A program made the position numbers and the translations under genes. A stretch of 64,000 nt of DNA from Aliidongia dinghuensis (GTDB lineage Bacteria; Pseudomonadota; Alphaproteobacteria; ATCC43930; CGMCC-115725), in assembly GCF_014643535.1 (NCBI RefSeq), contig NZ_BMJQ01000019.1, forward strand, positions 62,001-126,000, read 5' to 3'. The notes under the pieces are model-generated. The model was not told where the DNA came from and did no database searches. It saw nothing but the letters and a program-made list of their open reading frames with translations. Position 1 is the stretch's first letter; the number at the start of each line of letters is the position of its first letter. Positions 36,752-45,752 of this stretch are shown piece by piece.

Positions 36752-39340
36752 TCAGCCGGAATTCTCAGAGGTCGCCCGCGGTCCGGCGGCTGTCGCGATC
36801 TCGAAGGCCGCATGCGCCTTTTCAACCTCCACCGGACATGGGTATTCGCCCCGCCGCATCAGGCTGTTGAGACGCAGGGTTCGGTAGTTTTCCGGAACGA
36901 ATACGAGGCCCGGGGGAAAGTGCCTGTTGACCCTGAGCTGCGCCGTCAGTTTGCTTTGTGCGGACCGCACGACCACCTGATCGCGCTCCGACAGGCCAAG
37001 CCGTGCTGCATCCTGCATGCTCATTTCGACATAGGGGTCATCCGCGACCGTATTCAGAATTTCCGAGCGTTCGGAAAGATATCCGTTGTGGAACAGGCAG
37101 TTGCCGGTGACCAGCATGAGCCGATCGGCGGGATTCGGCGCAGGCGGAGGGGCGAAGAACTCGCCAGCCGGCGTCGCCGGGACTGCCTTGGTGAATGCTC
37201 CGTCGGCGCCGAGCCCGTCCTCCGTCATCCCCTCGTAGGTCGGCACCAGCCGGGCAATCTCGCTGAAGATCTCGCCCTGTGATGAGGGCCGCAGCGCCTG
37301 GTTGCGGGCTGCCGCGACGAAGTCGAAGATTGCCAGATTGCCCCGCGCCTCGAAGGCGGGTTCGCGAAACTTGCAGACCTTCTGGATCCGGCCCTCGTTG
37401 TTGGTGAACGTGCCGGATTCCTCGCCATAACCCGCCGCAGGCAGGACGACATCGGCCAGGCTCGTCGTATCCGTGAGGAACGTGTCCTGCACGATCAAGA
37501 GATCGGCGGCCCCAAGCGCCCGCTTCACGAATGCCCGGTCGGGGTAGGCCATCAGCGGGTCGCCCCCGGCGATATAGAGCACGCCCATCCGCCCCTTGTC
37601 ACAGAGCGCCAGCATGGCGTCGAAATCAGCACCCGGTTCGGACGGGATTTCGGCGCCCCAGGCCCGTCCGAGCGCTGTGCGCGCCGCATCATCGGCAACC
37701 CCGCGCAGCCCGGGCAACGCCCCCGGCAGGACCCCCATGTCCCAGGCGCCCATCTGATTGGCACGGTCGAAGAGGAACTGCATGGCCGGCGCCTTGCCGA
37801 GCGTGCGGAGCACCTGCAACAGATTGCTGAGCTGCTGCAGTGTCGCACGCGCCTGGGGTGACCTCAGGAGGTCGACGCTCACAAGCACGGTGGCGCTCCA
37901 GCCCTCGAGCAGGGCTGCGGCCAGACGGTCCGGCCCGTCACCGTCGGTGGTCGGTGCCGGCGCGCTGGCTGTCGCACCGATATCCGCCAATAGACCGCCG
38001 AGCCCGGTCCGACCGGTTGCCGCCAGCCTGGCCACCACCGCTGCGAGGCCCGCCGCCTCACCGTCCGGCGTAACGCGAACGACCGCCCGGGCATCGGCGT
38101 CCAGGCGGGACGGCCGCGCGGAGAGCATGAGCAACCCGGTGTGTCGCCGCCGCGCAGCGTCTCGCAGCAGGTATTCGGTCACGGGGTTTTCGTCGGTCAC
38201 GTTGCCGCCGACGACAAACACGCAGCCGTTGCCGATCACCTCCTCCAGCGGTGCGCGGGTGTAGAAGCCCGTCACCAACGGGCGGAGCGCGTCGAACGGC
38301 GTGGACCAGCGCGACGCGCAGTCAATGTTGTTGGTCCGGAATACCGTCCGCATCAGCTTCTGGAACTGATACAGCATCTCGTTGGGCAGGCGAGGCGAGG
38401 CAAGCCCACCCGCAGCCTTGCTCTCGACGGCGGCCAAGCGTCGGCGCAGGGTGTCGCCCGCTTCGTCCCAGGAAACCGGAACCAGTGCGCCATCGCGACG
38501 GATCATCGGCCGCTTGATCCGGTCCCGGCTGGCGATGAAGTCGAGGCCGAAGCGCCCCCGCACGCAGAGTGTTTCGCGGTTGAGCCCATGCTCCCACTTC
38601 GAGCGGACCCGCATGAATTCGCCCTTGCGCGTGCCGACGGTCAGCTGGCAGCCGGTACCGCAGTGCGGGCAGACCGTGTCGGTCTCGACCAGATCCCAGG
38701 GGCGCGCCTTGTAGCGATAGGGGAAGCTCATCAGGGCGCCGACCGGGCAGACCTCGACGCAATTGCCGCACTGGTCGCAGCTCGCGAGACTGCCCTCGAA
38801 GCCGGTGACGGCGGTATCCATGCCCTTTTCAACGGTGCCCAGGGCGACCGCGCCGACGACCTCCTCGCACATCCGGACGCAGCGCTGGCATTGGATGCAG
38901 CGGTTGACGTTCATGATGATGACCGGGCTGAGGCGGATGTCCTCGGAGTGGAACACGCGCTTGGCATCGCGGAACCGGCTTTCGCGGGGCCCGTATGCCA
39001 TCACCATGTCCTGCAGCTCGCACTCGCCGCCCTTGTCGCAGACCGGGCAGTCGAGCGGATGGTTGGCGAGCAGCATGTCCAGCATGGAAGAGCGCGTTTC
39101 GTCGATCAGCGGCGTGTTCGTCCGCACCACCATGCCGTCGGCGACCGCGGTGGCGCAGGAAGGCTGCAGGCGACGCTGTCCTTGGATCTCCACCAGGCAC
39201 ATGCGGCAGGAGGCCAGCGCCGGCAGCCGCTTCAGATAGCAGAAGGTCGGGATCTCGATGCCCAGACGCTCGGCGGCCATCAGCACCGTAGAGCCCGGCT
39301 CCACTTCCAGCGTTTGCTCGTCAATCGTGATGCGGACCAT
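36752..39340 (-). CDS. nuoG: NADH-quinone oxidoreductase subunit G
   Basis: The 862-residue peripheral subunit starts with a 2Fe-2S domain (CYLKRLPALASCRMCLVEIQ). The His-Cys 4Fe-4S site (HPLDCPVCDKGGECELQD) and two further 4Fe-4S motifs, CIQCQRCVRMCEE and CDQCGNCVEVCP, follow. CPHCGTGCQ with a distal Cys is the N7-type cluster motif kept only in some bacteria. A molybdopterin-oxidoreductase-like domain, without evident metal cofactor function, follows. ATG 39340 has GAGGAAG upstream. It is last in the leftward nuo series and converges on the CBS gene, with 41 bp between stops. Confidence 0.94.
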   Translation of the reverse strand: MVRITIDEQTLEVEPGSTVLMAAERLGIEIPTFCYLKRLPALASCRMCLVEIQGQRRLQPSCATAVADGMVVRTNTPLIDETRSSMLDMLLANHPLDCPVCDKGGECELQDMVMAYGPRESRFRDAKRVFHSEDIRLSPVIIMNVNRCIQCQRCVRMCEEVVGAVALGTVEKGMDTAVTGFEGSLASCDQCGNCVEVCPVGALMSFPYRYKARPWDLVETDTVCPHCGTGCQLTVGTRKGEFMRVRSKWEHGLNRETLCVRGRFGLDFIASRDRIKRPMIRRDGALVPVSWDEAGDTLRRRLAAVESKAAGGLASPRLPNEMLYQFQKLMRTVFRTNNIDCASRWSTPFDALRPLVTGFYTRAPLEEVIGNGCVFVVGGNVTDENPVTEYLLRDAARRRHTGLLMLSARPSRLDADARAVVRVTPDGEAAGLAAVVARLAATGRTGLGGLLADIGATASAPAPTTDGDGPDRLAAALLEGWSATVLVSVDLLRSPQARATLQQLSNLLQVLRTLGKAPAMQFLFDRANQMGAWDMGVLPGALPGLRGVADDAARTALGRAWGAEIPSEPGADFDAMLALCDKGRMGVLYIAGGDPLMAYPDRAFVKRALGAADLLIVQDTFLTDTTSLADVVLPAAGYGEESGTFTNNEGRIQKVCKFREPAFEARGNLAIFDFVAAARNQALRPSSQGEIFSEIARLVPTYEGMTEDGLGADGAFTKAVPATPAGEFFAPPPAPNPADRLMLVTGNCLFHNGYLSERSEILNTVADDPYVEMSMQDAARLGLSERDQVVVRSAQSKLTAQLRVNRHFPPGLVFVPENYRTLRLNSLMRRGEYPCPVEVEKAHAAFEIATAAGPRATSENSG

Positions 39341-39372
39341 GGCTTCCTCGCGGCCGTCTCGCAGCGTGCGCC

Positions 39373-40638
39373 TCAATGAAACGGGCACCTCCGCTCCTTG
39401 ATATGGGCGACGAATTCATGCTCGAAATGCGCCAGCGCCGCCCGCAGCCCCATCGCTGCGCCGTCGCCCAATGCGCAGAACGTGTTGCCGAAAATGCCCT
39501 TGCAGAGCGCCTCCAGCTGTTCGAGGTCGCCCGGCGTGCCCTGCCCCGCCTCGACCCGGCGCAGCACCTTCACGACCCAATTCAGCCCTTCGCGGCACGG
39601 GGTGCACTTGCCGCAGGACTCGTGGTGGAAGAACTCGATGATGCGGGTGGCGACCTTGACCATGCAGGTCGAGTCGTCGATCACGATCACCCCGGCCGAG
39701 CCGAGCATCGAACCGGCGGCGGCGAGCGAGTCGAAGTCCATCCGGACGTCCAGCCCGCGCTCCGGTATCAACGGCGCCGAAACCCCGCCGGGGATCACCG
39801 CCTTGATCTTGCGCCCCGGTGGCGGCCCGCCGGCGTGGTCCTCGACCAGTTCGCGCAGCGGAATGCCCATCGGCAGCTCGTAAAGGCCCGGCTTCAGCAC
39901 CTGTCCGCTGAGGCAATAGAGCTTCGGGCCGGGGCTCCCCTCCGGGCCGATGCCACGGAACCAGCCAGGCCCGCGCGCCACGATATGCGGCACGCAGGCC
40001 AGCGTCTCGACGTTGTTGATGACGGTCGGGCTGGCGTAGAGCCCTTCAACCGCCGGAAACGGCGGCTTCAGGCGCGGCTGCGCCCGCTTGCCTTCCAGCG
40101 AGTCGAGCATCGCCGTCTCCTCGCCGCAGATATAGGCGCCGGCGCCGCAATGGATGTGCACGACGAAGCTGAAATCCGAGCCCAGAATGCGCGTTCCCAG
40201 ATAACCCTTTGCATGGGCCTCGGCGATCGCCTGCTCCAGCCGCCGGATCGCCAGCACGTATTCCCCGCGGATGTAGACGTAGGCGGTTTCCGCCCCGATC
40301 GCGTAAGCGCTGATCGCCATGCCCTCGATCAGCTGGTGCGGGTCACGTTCCATGATGAGCCGGTCCTTGAAGGTGCCCGGCTCGCCCTCGTCGGCGTTGC
40401 AGCACAGGTATTTCGGCTTGCCGGCTCGCTTCGGCACGAAGCTCCATTTCATCCCGGTCGGGAATCCGGCCCCGCCGCGACCGCGCAGGTTGGATTGCTT
40501 GACGAGGTCGATGATCTCGTCGGGCGTGTGCTCGCGCAGCGCCTTCGCCAGCGCCTGATAGCCGCCGCCGGCCTCATAGGTCGCGAGCAGATGGCCATCC
40601 GGCACCTCCATGTTCCTGAGCAGGACCGGTTCGAACAT
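39373..40638 (-). CDS. nuoF: NADH-quinone oxidoreductase subunit F
   Basis: The 421-residue subunit binds NADH and FMN, the electron entry point of complex I. Visible motifs are GRGGAGFPTGMKWSF (NADH/FMN loop), GAGAYICGEETAMLDSLEG, and the N3 cluster cysteines in ESCGKCTPCREG and NTFCALGDGA. ATG 40638 has GGGAAAG upstream and lies four bases past the nuoE stop. Confidence 0.95.
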   Translation of the reverse strand: MFEPVLLRNMEVPDGHLLATYEAGGGYQALAKALREHTPDEIIDLVKQSNLRGRGGAGFPTGMKWSFVPKRAGKPKYLCCNADEGEPGTFKDRLIMERDPHQLIEGMAISAYAIGAETAYVYIRGEYVLAIRRLEQAIAEAHAKGYLGTRILGSDFSFVVHIHCGAGAYICGEETAMLDSLEGKRAQPRLKPPFPAVEGLYASPTVINNVETLACVPHIVARGPGWFRGIGPEGSPGPKLYCLSGQVLKPGLYELPMGIPLRELVEDHAGGPPPGRKIKAVIPGGVSAPLIPERGLDVRMDFDSLAAAGSMLGSAGVIVIDDSTCMVKVATRIIEFFHHESCGKCTPCREGLNWVVKVLRRVEAGQGTPGDLEQLEALCKGIFGNTFCALGDGAAMGLRAALAHFEHEFVAHIKERRCPFH

Positions 40639-40642
40639 GGCG

Positions 40643-41155
40643 CTACTTTCCCGCCGATCCGGCGGCGGCAAGATCCGCGTCCGTCGCTTGCTCCGCCGCT
40701 GCGCGCAGCCTGTCCAACAGCGCGTCGATGCGCGCGATGTCGAGGTTGCCGAGATAGTCGTCGCCGACCTGCATCACCGGGGCCATCTCGCAAGCCCCGA
40801 GGCATTCGACGGTCGAAAGCGTGAACAGCCCGTCCGGGGTCGTGCCGCCCCTCTCGATCCCCAGCACCGCCTCCAGATGCCCGAGCAGGTCTTCGGATCG
40901 GCGCAGCATGCAGGAGACGTTGTCGCAGAGTTGCAGGTGGAACCGACCCACGGGCGCGGTATGGAAGAGGGTGTAGAAGGTGGCCAACTCGTAGACCCAG
41001 ATCCGCTCGACACCGAGGATGTCGGCGACCTCTTCCAACACCGGGCCGGGCAGATAGCCATATTCCTTCTGCGCGATCAGAAGTGCCGGCATGATCGCCG
41101 AGCGCTGGTCGGGATACCGCGCTGCGGCCGCCTCGATCTTTTCGCGCATGTTCAT
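40643..41155 (-). CDS. nuoE: NADH-quinone oxidoreductase subunit E
   Basis: The 170-residue thioredoxin-fold subunit carries the N1a 2Fe-2S ligands in LCDNVSCML and TVECLGACEMAPVMQV. An N-terminal helical domain (MREKIEAAAARYPDQRSAIMPALLIAQKEYGYLP) precedes it. ATG 41155 is used (ATG 41149 is possible); the gene begins 17 bp after the nuoD stop. It pairs with NuoF in the NADH-oxidising module. Confidence 0.94.
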   Translation of the reverse strand: MNMREKIEAAAARYPDQRSAIMPALLIAQKEYGYLPGPVLEEVADILGVERIWVYELATFYTLFHTAPVGRFHLQLCDNVSCMLRRSEDLLGHLEAVLGIERGGTTPDGLFTLSTVECLGACEMAPVMQVGDDYLGNLDIARIDALLDRLRAAAEQATDADLAAAGSAGK

Positions 41156-41172
41156 CGCATCCAAATCCCCGG

Positions 41173-42387
41173 CTACTTGTCCACCTCCGCCATCACAGGG
41201 TCGAGGCTGCCCAGCACGGCGATCATGTCCGCCAGGTAGCGCGCGTTGCTGACGCCGAACAGTCCCTGAAGGTTGACGAACGAGGGTGCCCGCACCTTCA
41301 TGCGGAACGGTTTTTCGGACCCGTCGCTGACGATGTAGAACCCGAGCTCGCCCTTTGGCGCCTCGATCGCCGAATAGACCTCGCCCTTCGGCACCTTGAA
41401 GCCATAGGCCGACAAGTCGAAATGCTGGATCAGCGCCTCCATCGAGCAGTGCACCCTCTCCTTGTCCACCGGGAAAGCGATTGTCGGCATGTCGATCTGG
41501 AACGGGCCATCGGGCATCTGGTCGAGGCATTGTTCGATGATCCGGACGCTCTCGCGCATCTCCTCGACCCGGCAGCGCCACCGCGCGTAGCAATCGCCCT
41601 CTTCGCGGGTAATGACATTGAACGCGAGCCGGTCGTAGATTTCATAGGGCTCGTCGCGGCGGATGTCCCAATCCACGCCCGAAGCCCGCAGGTTCGGGCC
41701 ACTGAGGCCAAGATCGATGCCGTCCTCGGCGGAAATCACGCCGATCCCCTGCGTGCGCTTCAGGAACACCCGGTTGTTCTCGATCAGCCGTTCATAGTCG
41801 CGGATCCGGTGCGGGAAGATGTCGCAGAACTCTCTGACCTTGGGGACGAACCCGTCGGGCAGGTCCTCGCGCACACCGCCGACCCGGCAGAAGGAGGTGT
41901 GCATCCGCGCCCCGCTGATCATCTCCAGCAGGTCCATGATCATTTCACGCTCGCGCATGGCGTAAAGCAGCGCGGTCATGGCGCCGAGGTCCATCGGCAG
42001 CGCGCCGGTGATCAGGAGATGACCGGAGATCCGCGCCAGTTCGGCCATGAGCACGCGGATATATTGCGCGCGGATCGGCGCTTCGATGCCGAGGAGCTTC
42101 TCCACCGCCAGTGCGAAAGCCAGGTTGTTCGACGGCGGGCAGAGGTAGTCGAGCCGGTCGGTGAGCGGAAAGATCTGGGTGTAAGTGAAGCTCTCGGCCA
42201 GTTTTTCGGTGCCGCGGTGGAGGTAGCCGATATGCGGGTCCACGCGCGCGACAACTTCGCCGTCCAGCTCCAGGACGAGCCGCAGCACCCCGTGCGTGCT
42301 GGGATGTTGCGGGCCGAGGTTGAGAAGCACCTCCCTTCTATCGGGTACTTCGCCGTCCGGCCTGGTCAGCTCCGTGACTTCAGTCAT
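41173..42387 (-). CDS. nuoD: NADH-quinone oxidoreductase subunit D
   Basis: The 404-residue subunit helps form the quinone pocket next to NuoB. It has the signature LNLGPQHPSTHGVLRLVLELDGE and GYLHRGTEKLAE, and ends SLDPVMAEVDK. NuoC and NuoD are separate genes, unlike the NuoCD fusion of enterobacteria. ATG 42387 follows the nuoC stop immediately (TGAGATG). Confidence 0.95.
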   Translation of the reverse strand: MTEVTELTRPDGEVPDRREVLLNLGPQHPSTHGVLRLVLELDGEVVARVDPHIGYLHRGTEKLAESFTYTQIFPLTDRLDYLCPPSNNLAFALAVEKLLGIEAPIRAQYIRVLMAELARISGHLLITGALPMDLGAMTALLYAMREREMIMDLLEMISGARMHTSFCRVGGVREDLPDGFVPKVREFCDIFPHRIRDYERLIENNRVFLKRTQGIGVISAEDGIDLGLSGPNLRASGVDWDIRRDEPYEIYDRLAFNVITREEGDCYARWRCRVEEMRESVRIIEQCLDQMPDGPFQIDMPTIAFPVDKERVHCSMEALIQHFDLSAYGFKVPKGEVYSAIEAPKGELGFYIVSDGSEKPFRMKVRAPSFVNLQGLFGVSNARYLADMIAVLGSLDPVMAEVDK

Positions 42388-42388
42388 C

Positions 42389-42952
42389 TCAAGTCCCCGG
42401 CGGGAAACGGCCTCCTTGTGGAATGTTCCTGGTGGCGAGGTCGGGCTGCGTCGGCGGCGGGCCTTCCGCGCCAAACGGGTTCAGCGCGTCCTTGTAGCCC
42501 CGGAGCGGAAAATCCTTGCGCTGCGGGAAGCCCTCGAACCCTTCCCACATGTAGATCCGGCGCAGGTCGGGGTGGCCCTCGAACCTGATGCCGTACATGT
42601 CCCAGGCCTCGCGCTCGTGCCAGTTGGCGGTGCGCCAAACCCCCGTCACCGACGGGAGCCGCGGCGGATCGCCGAGGCGGCACTTGATCCGAACGCGCCA
42701 TTTGTTCGGCAGCGAATAGAGGTGGTACACCGCCTCGTAGCGCGGCGCCTCGGGGTAATGATCGACGCCGCAGATGTCGGACAGGAAGTTGAGCCGCAGC
42801 GCCGGGTGCTCCTTCAGGAACCGGCAAAGCTCGACGATCAGTTCGGGCGGTGCCGCGAAGGCATGCACCCCATGCGCGAAGCCAAGATCCTCGATTGCAT
42901 CCCCGAAACGCTCCGCGATCAGGGCACGGTTGAGGGGTGTCTTGACGCTCAT
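42389..42952 (-). CDS. nuoC: NADH-quinone oxidoreductase subunit C
   Basis: The 187-residue protein has the 30-kDa subunit signature: LNFLSDICGVDHYPEAPRYEAVYHLYSL, TGVWRTANWHEREAWDMYGIRFEGHPDLRRI and WEGFEGFPQRKDFPLRGY. It connects NuoD, NuoI and NuoG in the peripheral arm. Its ATG overlaps the nuoB stop by four bases. Confidence 0.95.
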   Translation of the reverse strand: MSVKTPLNRALIAERFGDAIEDLGFAHGVHAFAAPPELIVELCRFLKEHPALRLNFLSDICGVDHYPEAPRYEAVYHLYSLPNKWRVRIKCRLGDPPRLPSVTGVWRTANWHEREAWDMYGIRFEGHPDLRRIYMWEGFEGFPQRKDFPLRGYKDALNPFGAEGPPPTQPDLATRNIPQGGRFPPGT

Positions 42953-43443
42953 GACGCCACGACCCGGCCGAGGGGCGTCCCGGCCAGCGCCCGGGATTTC
43001 CTGATTTTCTCCTGAAGCAGAAGGAAACCGTGCATCAGCGCCTCGGGCCGCGGCGGGCAGCCGGGCACATGCACGTCTACCGGCACGAAGGTCTCCGCCC
43101 CCTGCACGACGGCATAGGTATTGTAGACGCCGCCCGAGATCGCGCAGGTACCCATCGCGATGACCCAGCGCGGCTCCGGCATCTGGTCATAGAGCCGCCG
43201 CACCACGGGCGCGAATTTCCGCGTCACGGTGCCGGCGATGATCATCACGTCGGACTGGCGGGGTGAAGGCCGGAACACCACGCCGAACCGGTCGAGATCA
43301 TAGCGCGCGCACCCGGCCGAGATCATCTCGATCGCGCAGCAGGCAATGCCGAAGGTCTCGGGCCACAGCGCCGATCTGCGGCTCCAGCTGATCACGCTGT
43401 CGGCCGTGGTGAACAGCACGCTCTCGCGGAATGGGTTGTTCAT
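42949..43443 (-). CDS. nuoB: NADH-quinone oxidoreductase subunit B
   Basis: The 164-residue subunit holds the terminal N2 4Fe-4S cluster through the adjacent cysteines in GIACCAIEM plus GTCAISGG and GCPPRPEAL. ATG 43443 overlaps the nuoA stop (ATGA); an in-frame ATG at 43452 is possible. It passes electrons to quinone at the NuoD-NuoH interface. Confidence 0.95.
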   Translation of the reverse strand: MNNPFRESVLFTTADSVISWSRRSALWPETFGIACCAIEMISAGCARYDLDRFGVVFRPSPRQSDVMIIAGTVTRKFAPVVRRLYDQMPEPRWVIAMGTCAISGGVYNTYAVVQGAETFVPVDVHVPGCPPRPEALMHGFLLLQEKIRKSRALAGTPLGRVVAS

Positions 43444-43805
43444 GCTTCCCATTCCAGCGCCCCCTTCAGCCAGGCGTAGGCGAAGCCCACCAGCAGCAGC
43501 AGCATGAAGACGAACATCTCGATATAGCCGATGAGCCCGATCTCCTTCATGACGACGGCCCAGGGAAAGAGAAACATCGTCTCGACGTCGAAGACCACCA
43601 ACAGGATCGCGAGGATGAAGAACTTCACCCTGAAGCGCCCCCCGGCGGCCTCGCCCGCCGGGTCCATGCCGCATTCATAGGGCATGTTCTTCGCGGGATA
43701 GGGATTCGACGGGCGCAGTACTGAGGAGACAAGCAGCGTCACGGCCGCCACCAGAACAATTCCGGCGACCATAAGAAGAACCGGCAGGAACTCCATTCCA
43801 GTCAT
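43440..43805 (-). CDS. nuoA: NADH-quinone oxidoreductase subunit A
   Basis: The 121-residue protein has three membrane helices and the conserved NMPYECGMDP loop near the quinone channel. It is now the first nuo gene after the inserted element, 162 bp from the element's left end. That spacer holds no gene and may be the original nuoN-nuoA gap. Confidence 0.93.
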   Translation of the reverse strand: MTGMEFLPVLLMVAGIVLVAAVTLLVSSVLRPSNPYPAKNMPYECGMDPAGEAAGGRFRVKFFILAILLVVFDVETMFLFPWAVVMKEIGLIGYIEMFVFMLLLLVGFAYAWLKGALEWEA

Positions 43806-43959
43806 GTCGCAATTGCCCCGGTCACCTACCGCGGGCTTTGCTCAGGCCGTGACCCGATCCCTCAGAGATCGGTGATGCACGCCCGCGGGAAGCGCCTTGG
43901 GCATTCCTTTCTTGCACCGTAAAGGATATTCGGTCGGCCGGATCATTGCAAAGCCAATC

Positions 43960-43967
43960 GGCCAGCC
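43960..43967. repeat. Target-site duplication, left copy
   Basis: GGCCAGCC directly abuts the left inverted repeat and is repeated at 46946-46953 directly after the right one. An 8-bp duplication agrees with IS1-family insertion. Confidence 0.92.
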
Positions 43968-43990
43968 GGTAGTGTCTCAGTTTGAAATTT
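43968..43990 (+). repeat. Left terminal inverted repeat
   Basis: The 23 bases are the exact reverse complement of 46923-46945. The outer end GGTAGTG resembles IS1-family termini (GGTRATG-like). Confidence 0.93.
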
Positions 43991-44063
43991 GCCGGCCTTG
44001 ACCGACCTGTCGCCAGGCGCTCGCAATCCCTATATGCTTAGCGGAAAGCATGGAGGTCGGCCG

Positions 44064-44252
44064 ATGGCGGAGGTCTACGACGTTCTGGTCAAGGATTCCA
44101 AAACGCAGCATGAGGTGAAGGCGGCGCATAAGCGAACGGCCGAAGGGGCTCGTCTTCTGCGCGCCACGATCATCCCTGAAAGCGAGGAGGAGGTCGAGGC
44201 ATCCTCGATTGATGAACAGGGTCGCTATGTGCCCGCGAAATCGAGAGCCTGA
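44064..44252 (+). CDS. Small passenger protein of unknown function (62 aa)
   Basis: I do not recognise a family. The protein (MAEVYDVLVKDSKTQHEVKA...) is charged, soluble and rich in Glu and Arg. ATG 44064 has a strong GGAGG ribosome-binding site at 44052-44056. It lies inside the IS element and is followed after three bases by the next small gene, so the two look like an operon. The paired small-gene layout recalls toxin-antitoxin or regulator pairs, but nothing in the sequence supports a specific role. Confidence 0.65.
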   Translation: MAEVYDVLVKDSKTQHEVKAAHKRTAEGARLLRATIIPESEEEVEASSIDEQGRYVPAKSRA

Positions 44253-44255
44253 CGA

Positions 44256-44513
44256 ATGCCTAAAGGACCGAACGGCCAGAAGCGCCCCGGCGACGTGATT
44301 GGCGCCGCCATCATGGTCGCCAAGATTGCCACGGGCGAGATCGAAGAACCGACCGAGATCGATGACGGGAAAGACCCGGCAGCGAAGGCGCTCGGCAAGA
44401 AAGGTGGCGCCGCCAGGGTCGCGAAGCTTACGCCAGAAAAACGCACGGAGATCGCCCAAAAGGCAGCAAAAACTAGATGGAAAGCGTCCCCTGTTCTTTC
44501 TGAAGAAGAGTAG
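44256..44513 (+). CDS. Small basic passenger protein with KGG-type motif (85 aa)
   Basis: The protein begins MPKGPNGQKRPGDVIGAA and ends with the motif KALGKKGGAARVAKLTPEKR followed by TEIAQKAAKTRWK. This lysine/alanine-rich pattern recurs in many small alphaproteobacterial proteins of unknown function and looks like a nucleic-acid-binding tail; that role is inferred. It starts three bases after the preceding gene. Its last 41 bases overlap the convergent ATPase gene. Confidence 0.72.
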   Translation: MPKGPNGQKRPGDVIGAAIMVAKIATGEIEEPTEIDDGKDPAAKALGKKGGAARVAKLTPEKRTEIAQKAAKTRWKASPVLSEEE

Positions 44514-45708
44514 CGCGAGCCGCGTCATCTATCATTTTGCTTTGTATGCCTCGAATAATAACATATGGCTGCATCATAGGGTCGGCAAATCTAAAAGTCT
44601 GCTGGCGGTCTCCGCCTCTTTTTATAAGTACATTTCCGCCCTCATCAGATGAAAATCTGCGAAGATGCTTTTCGAAATGAGCTATTCTTTTTCTCTCTTT
44701 CATTATTGCACTATATGGCTCGACTACGTCATTGGCCGTGAAAAATCCTTCGTCATCAGTTCTTGCCAGTGCGCACGCCAATAGAGACTGCTGGAAGAAA
44801 TTGTCCTGGTTGCTTCTGGTTGCTGTTCTGTAAGCATCTCGAAAAGAAATTTCCGTATCTTCGATAAATTTATCCATCGATGATTCAACATCATTGTTTG
44901 TGACCGTCGTCCGCCTGTTATCTATAGCATTTAGCGCAGCATGCTTTGATAATGTCTGAGTGAAGAACGGCAGGCCGCGAGACAGAGTTATGATTGTCCA
45001 AATGGCGTCCGCAGAAAATTGCATTATCGTTCTATTTGTCCTTTTTTGTATTATCTCTTTTAATTCGGAATCCGACATTCTACTCAAAGGTATTTGATTT
45101 ATCGCTCTATAAACAGATTTGTGATCTTCTATAAGTTCTCCTATATTCTCGGCAACGCCTACCAGTATCACCGTAGTTGTTACGGCGAAGTCATAAAACT
45201 CCTTAATCAAATTTGCCGTGAGCGTTTTTGCGTCTTCGTCTCGAATTTCGTTGTATTCATCGATAATAATAATCGGCAAAGCATTCGCACCTATCTTCTG
45301 CAACTCCCTTCGAATCTGTGATGGCGTTACAGATTCGAAATTTGTTTCAAAAGCCACATATTGAGCCTTTCCAGAAGCCTCCCCCGTTGCTTTCAATTCC
45401 TCAAGCGCCCGAATCCATAAAGATGAAAATGTGTCATGAGGCCCGGCCTGCACACGCGCCACAATAAAACTTTTGAGAGTCTTGCTAAATCTCTTCCAGA
45501 AGATATTTGAAAGAGATGTCTTTCCAACACCGCGCTCGCCAAATAATACAACATGCTTTGATTTCTCAAGGACGGTCGTAAGTATTTTATCAACCTCTTT
45601 CGATCGTCCTGCGAACAAATCCTCTTCATCAATCGGCGCACCATCGAAAAGGCTCAAGATTTCGAATCTCAAGGAAAACCATTCATCGGCCGTGGTTGGA
45701 CGCTTCAT
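44473..45708 (-). CDS. AAA+ ATPase, Orc1/Cdc6- or TniB-like, passenger of the IS element
   Basis: The 411-residue protein has the pattern of AAA_16/AAA_22 ATPases: AGRSKEVDKIL, Walker A GERGVGKTS (residues 57-65), Walker B PIIIIDE (145-151), sensor-1-like VILVGVAEN (180-188), and IPLSRMSDSELKEIIQKR. A C-terminal part with winged-helix-like character follows. Related ATPases load or regulate DNA-bound machines, including transposition regulators. Codon use is strikingly AT-rich against the surrounding high-GC genes, a sign of separate origin. ATG 45708 has AGGAAAG upstream. It is divergent from the transposase across a 137-bp spacer and runs in the same direction as nuoA-G. Confidence 0.82.
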   Translation of the reverse strand: MKRPTTADEWFSLRFEILSLFDGAPIDEEDLFAGRSKEVDKILTTVLEKSKHVVLFGERGVGKTSLSNIFWKRFSKTLKSFIVARVQAGPHDTFSSLWIRALEELKATGEASGKAQYVAFETNFESVTPSQIRRELQKIGANALPIIIIDEYNEIRDEDAKTLTANLIKEFYDFAVTTTVILVGVAENIGELIEDHKSVYRAINQIPLSRMSDSELKEIIQKRTNRTIMQFSADAIWTIITLSRGLPFFTQTLSKHAALNAIDNRRTTVTNNDVESSMDKFIEDTEISFRDAYRTATRSNQDNFFQQSLLACALARTDDEGFFTANDVVEPYSAIMKERKRIAHFEKHLRRFSSDEGGNVLIKRGGDRQQTFRFADPMMQPYVIIRGIQSKMIDDAARATLLQKEQGTLSI

Positions 45709-45752
45709 CGTGCTTTCCTGCGAGGGAAGTGGGCTGCTGATTTGTACCACAG

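Noticed and set aside
36741..36759. Hairpin CCGGC-N9-GCCGG between nuoG and the CBS gene as a bidirectional terminator
   Set aside because: Only a five-base-pair stem that overlaps the nuoG stop codon and lacks a T run; too weak to call.
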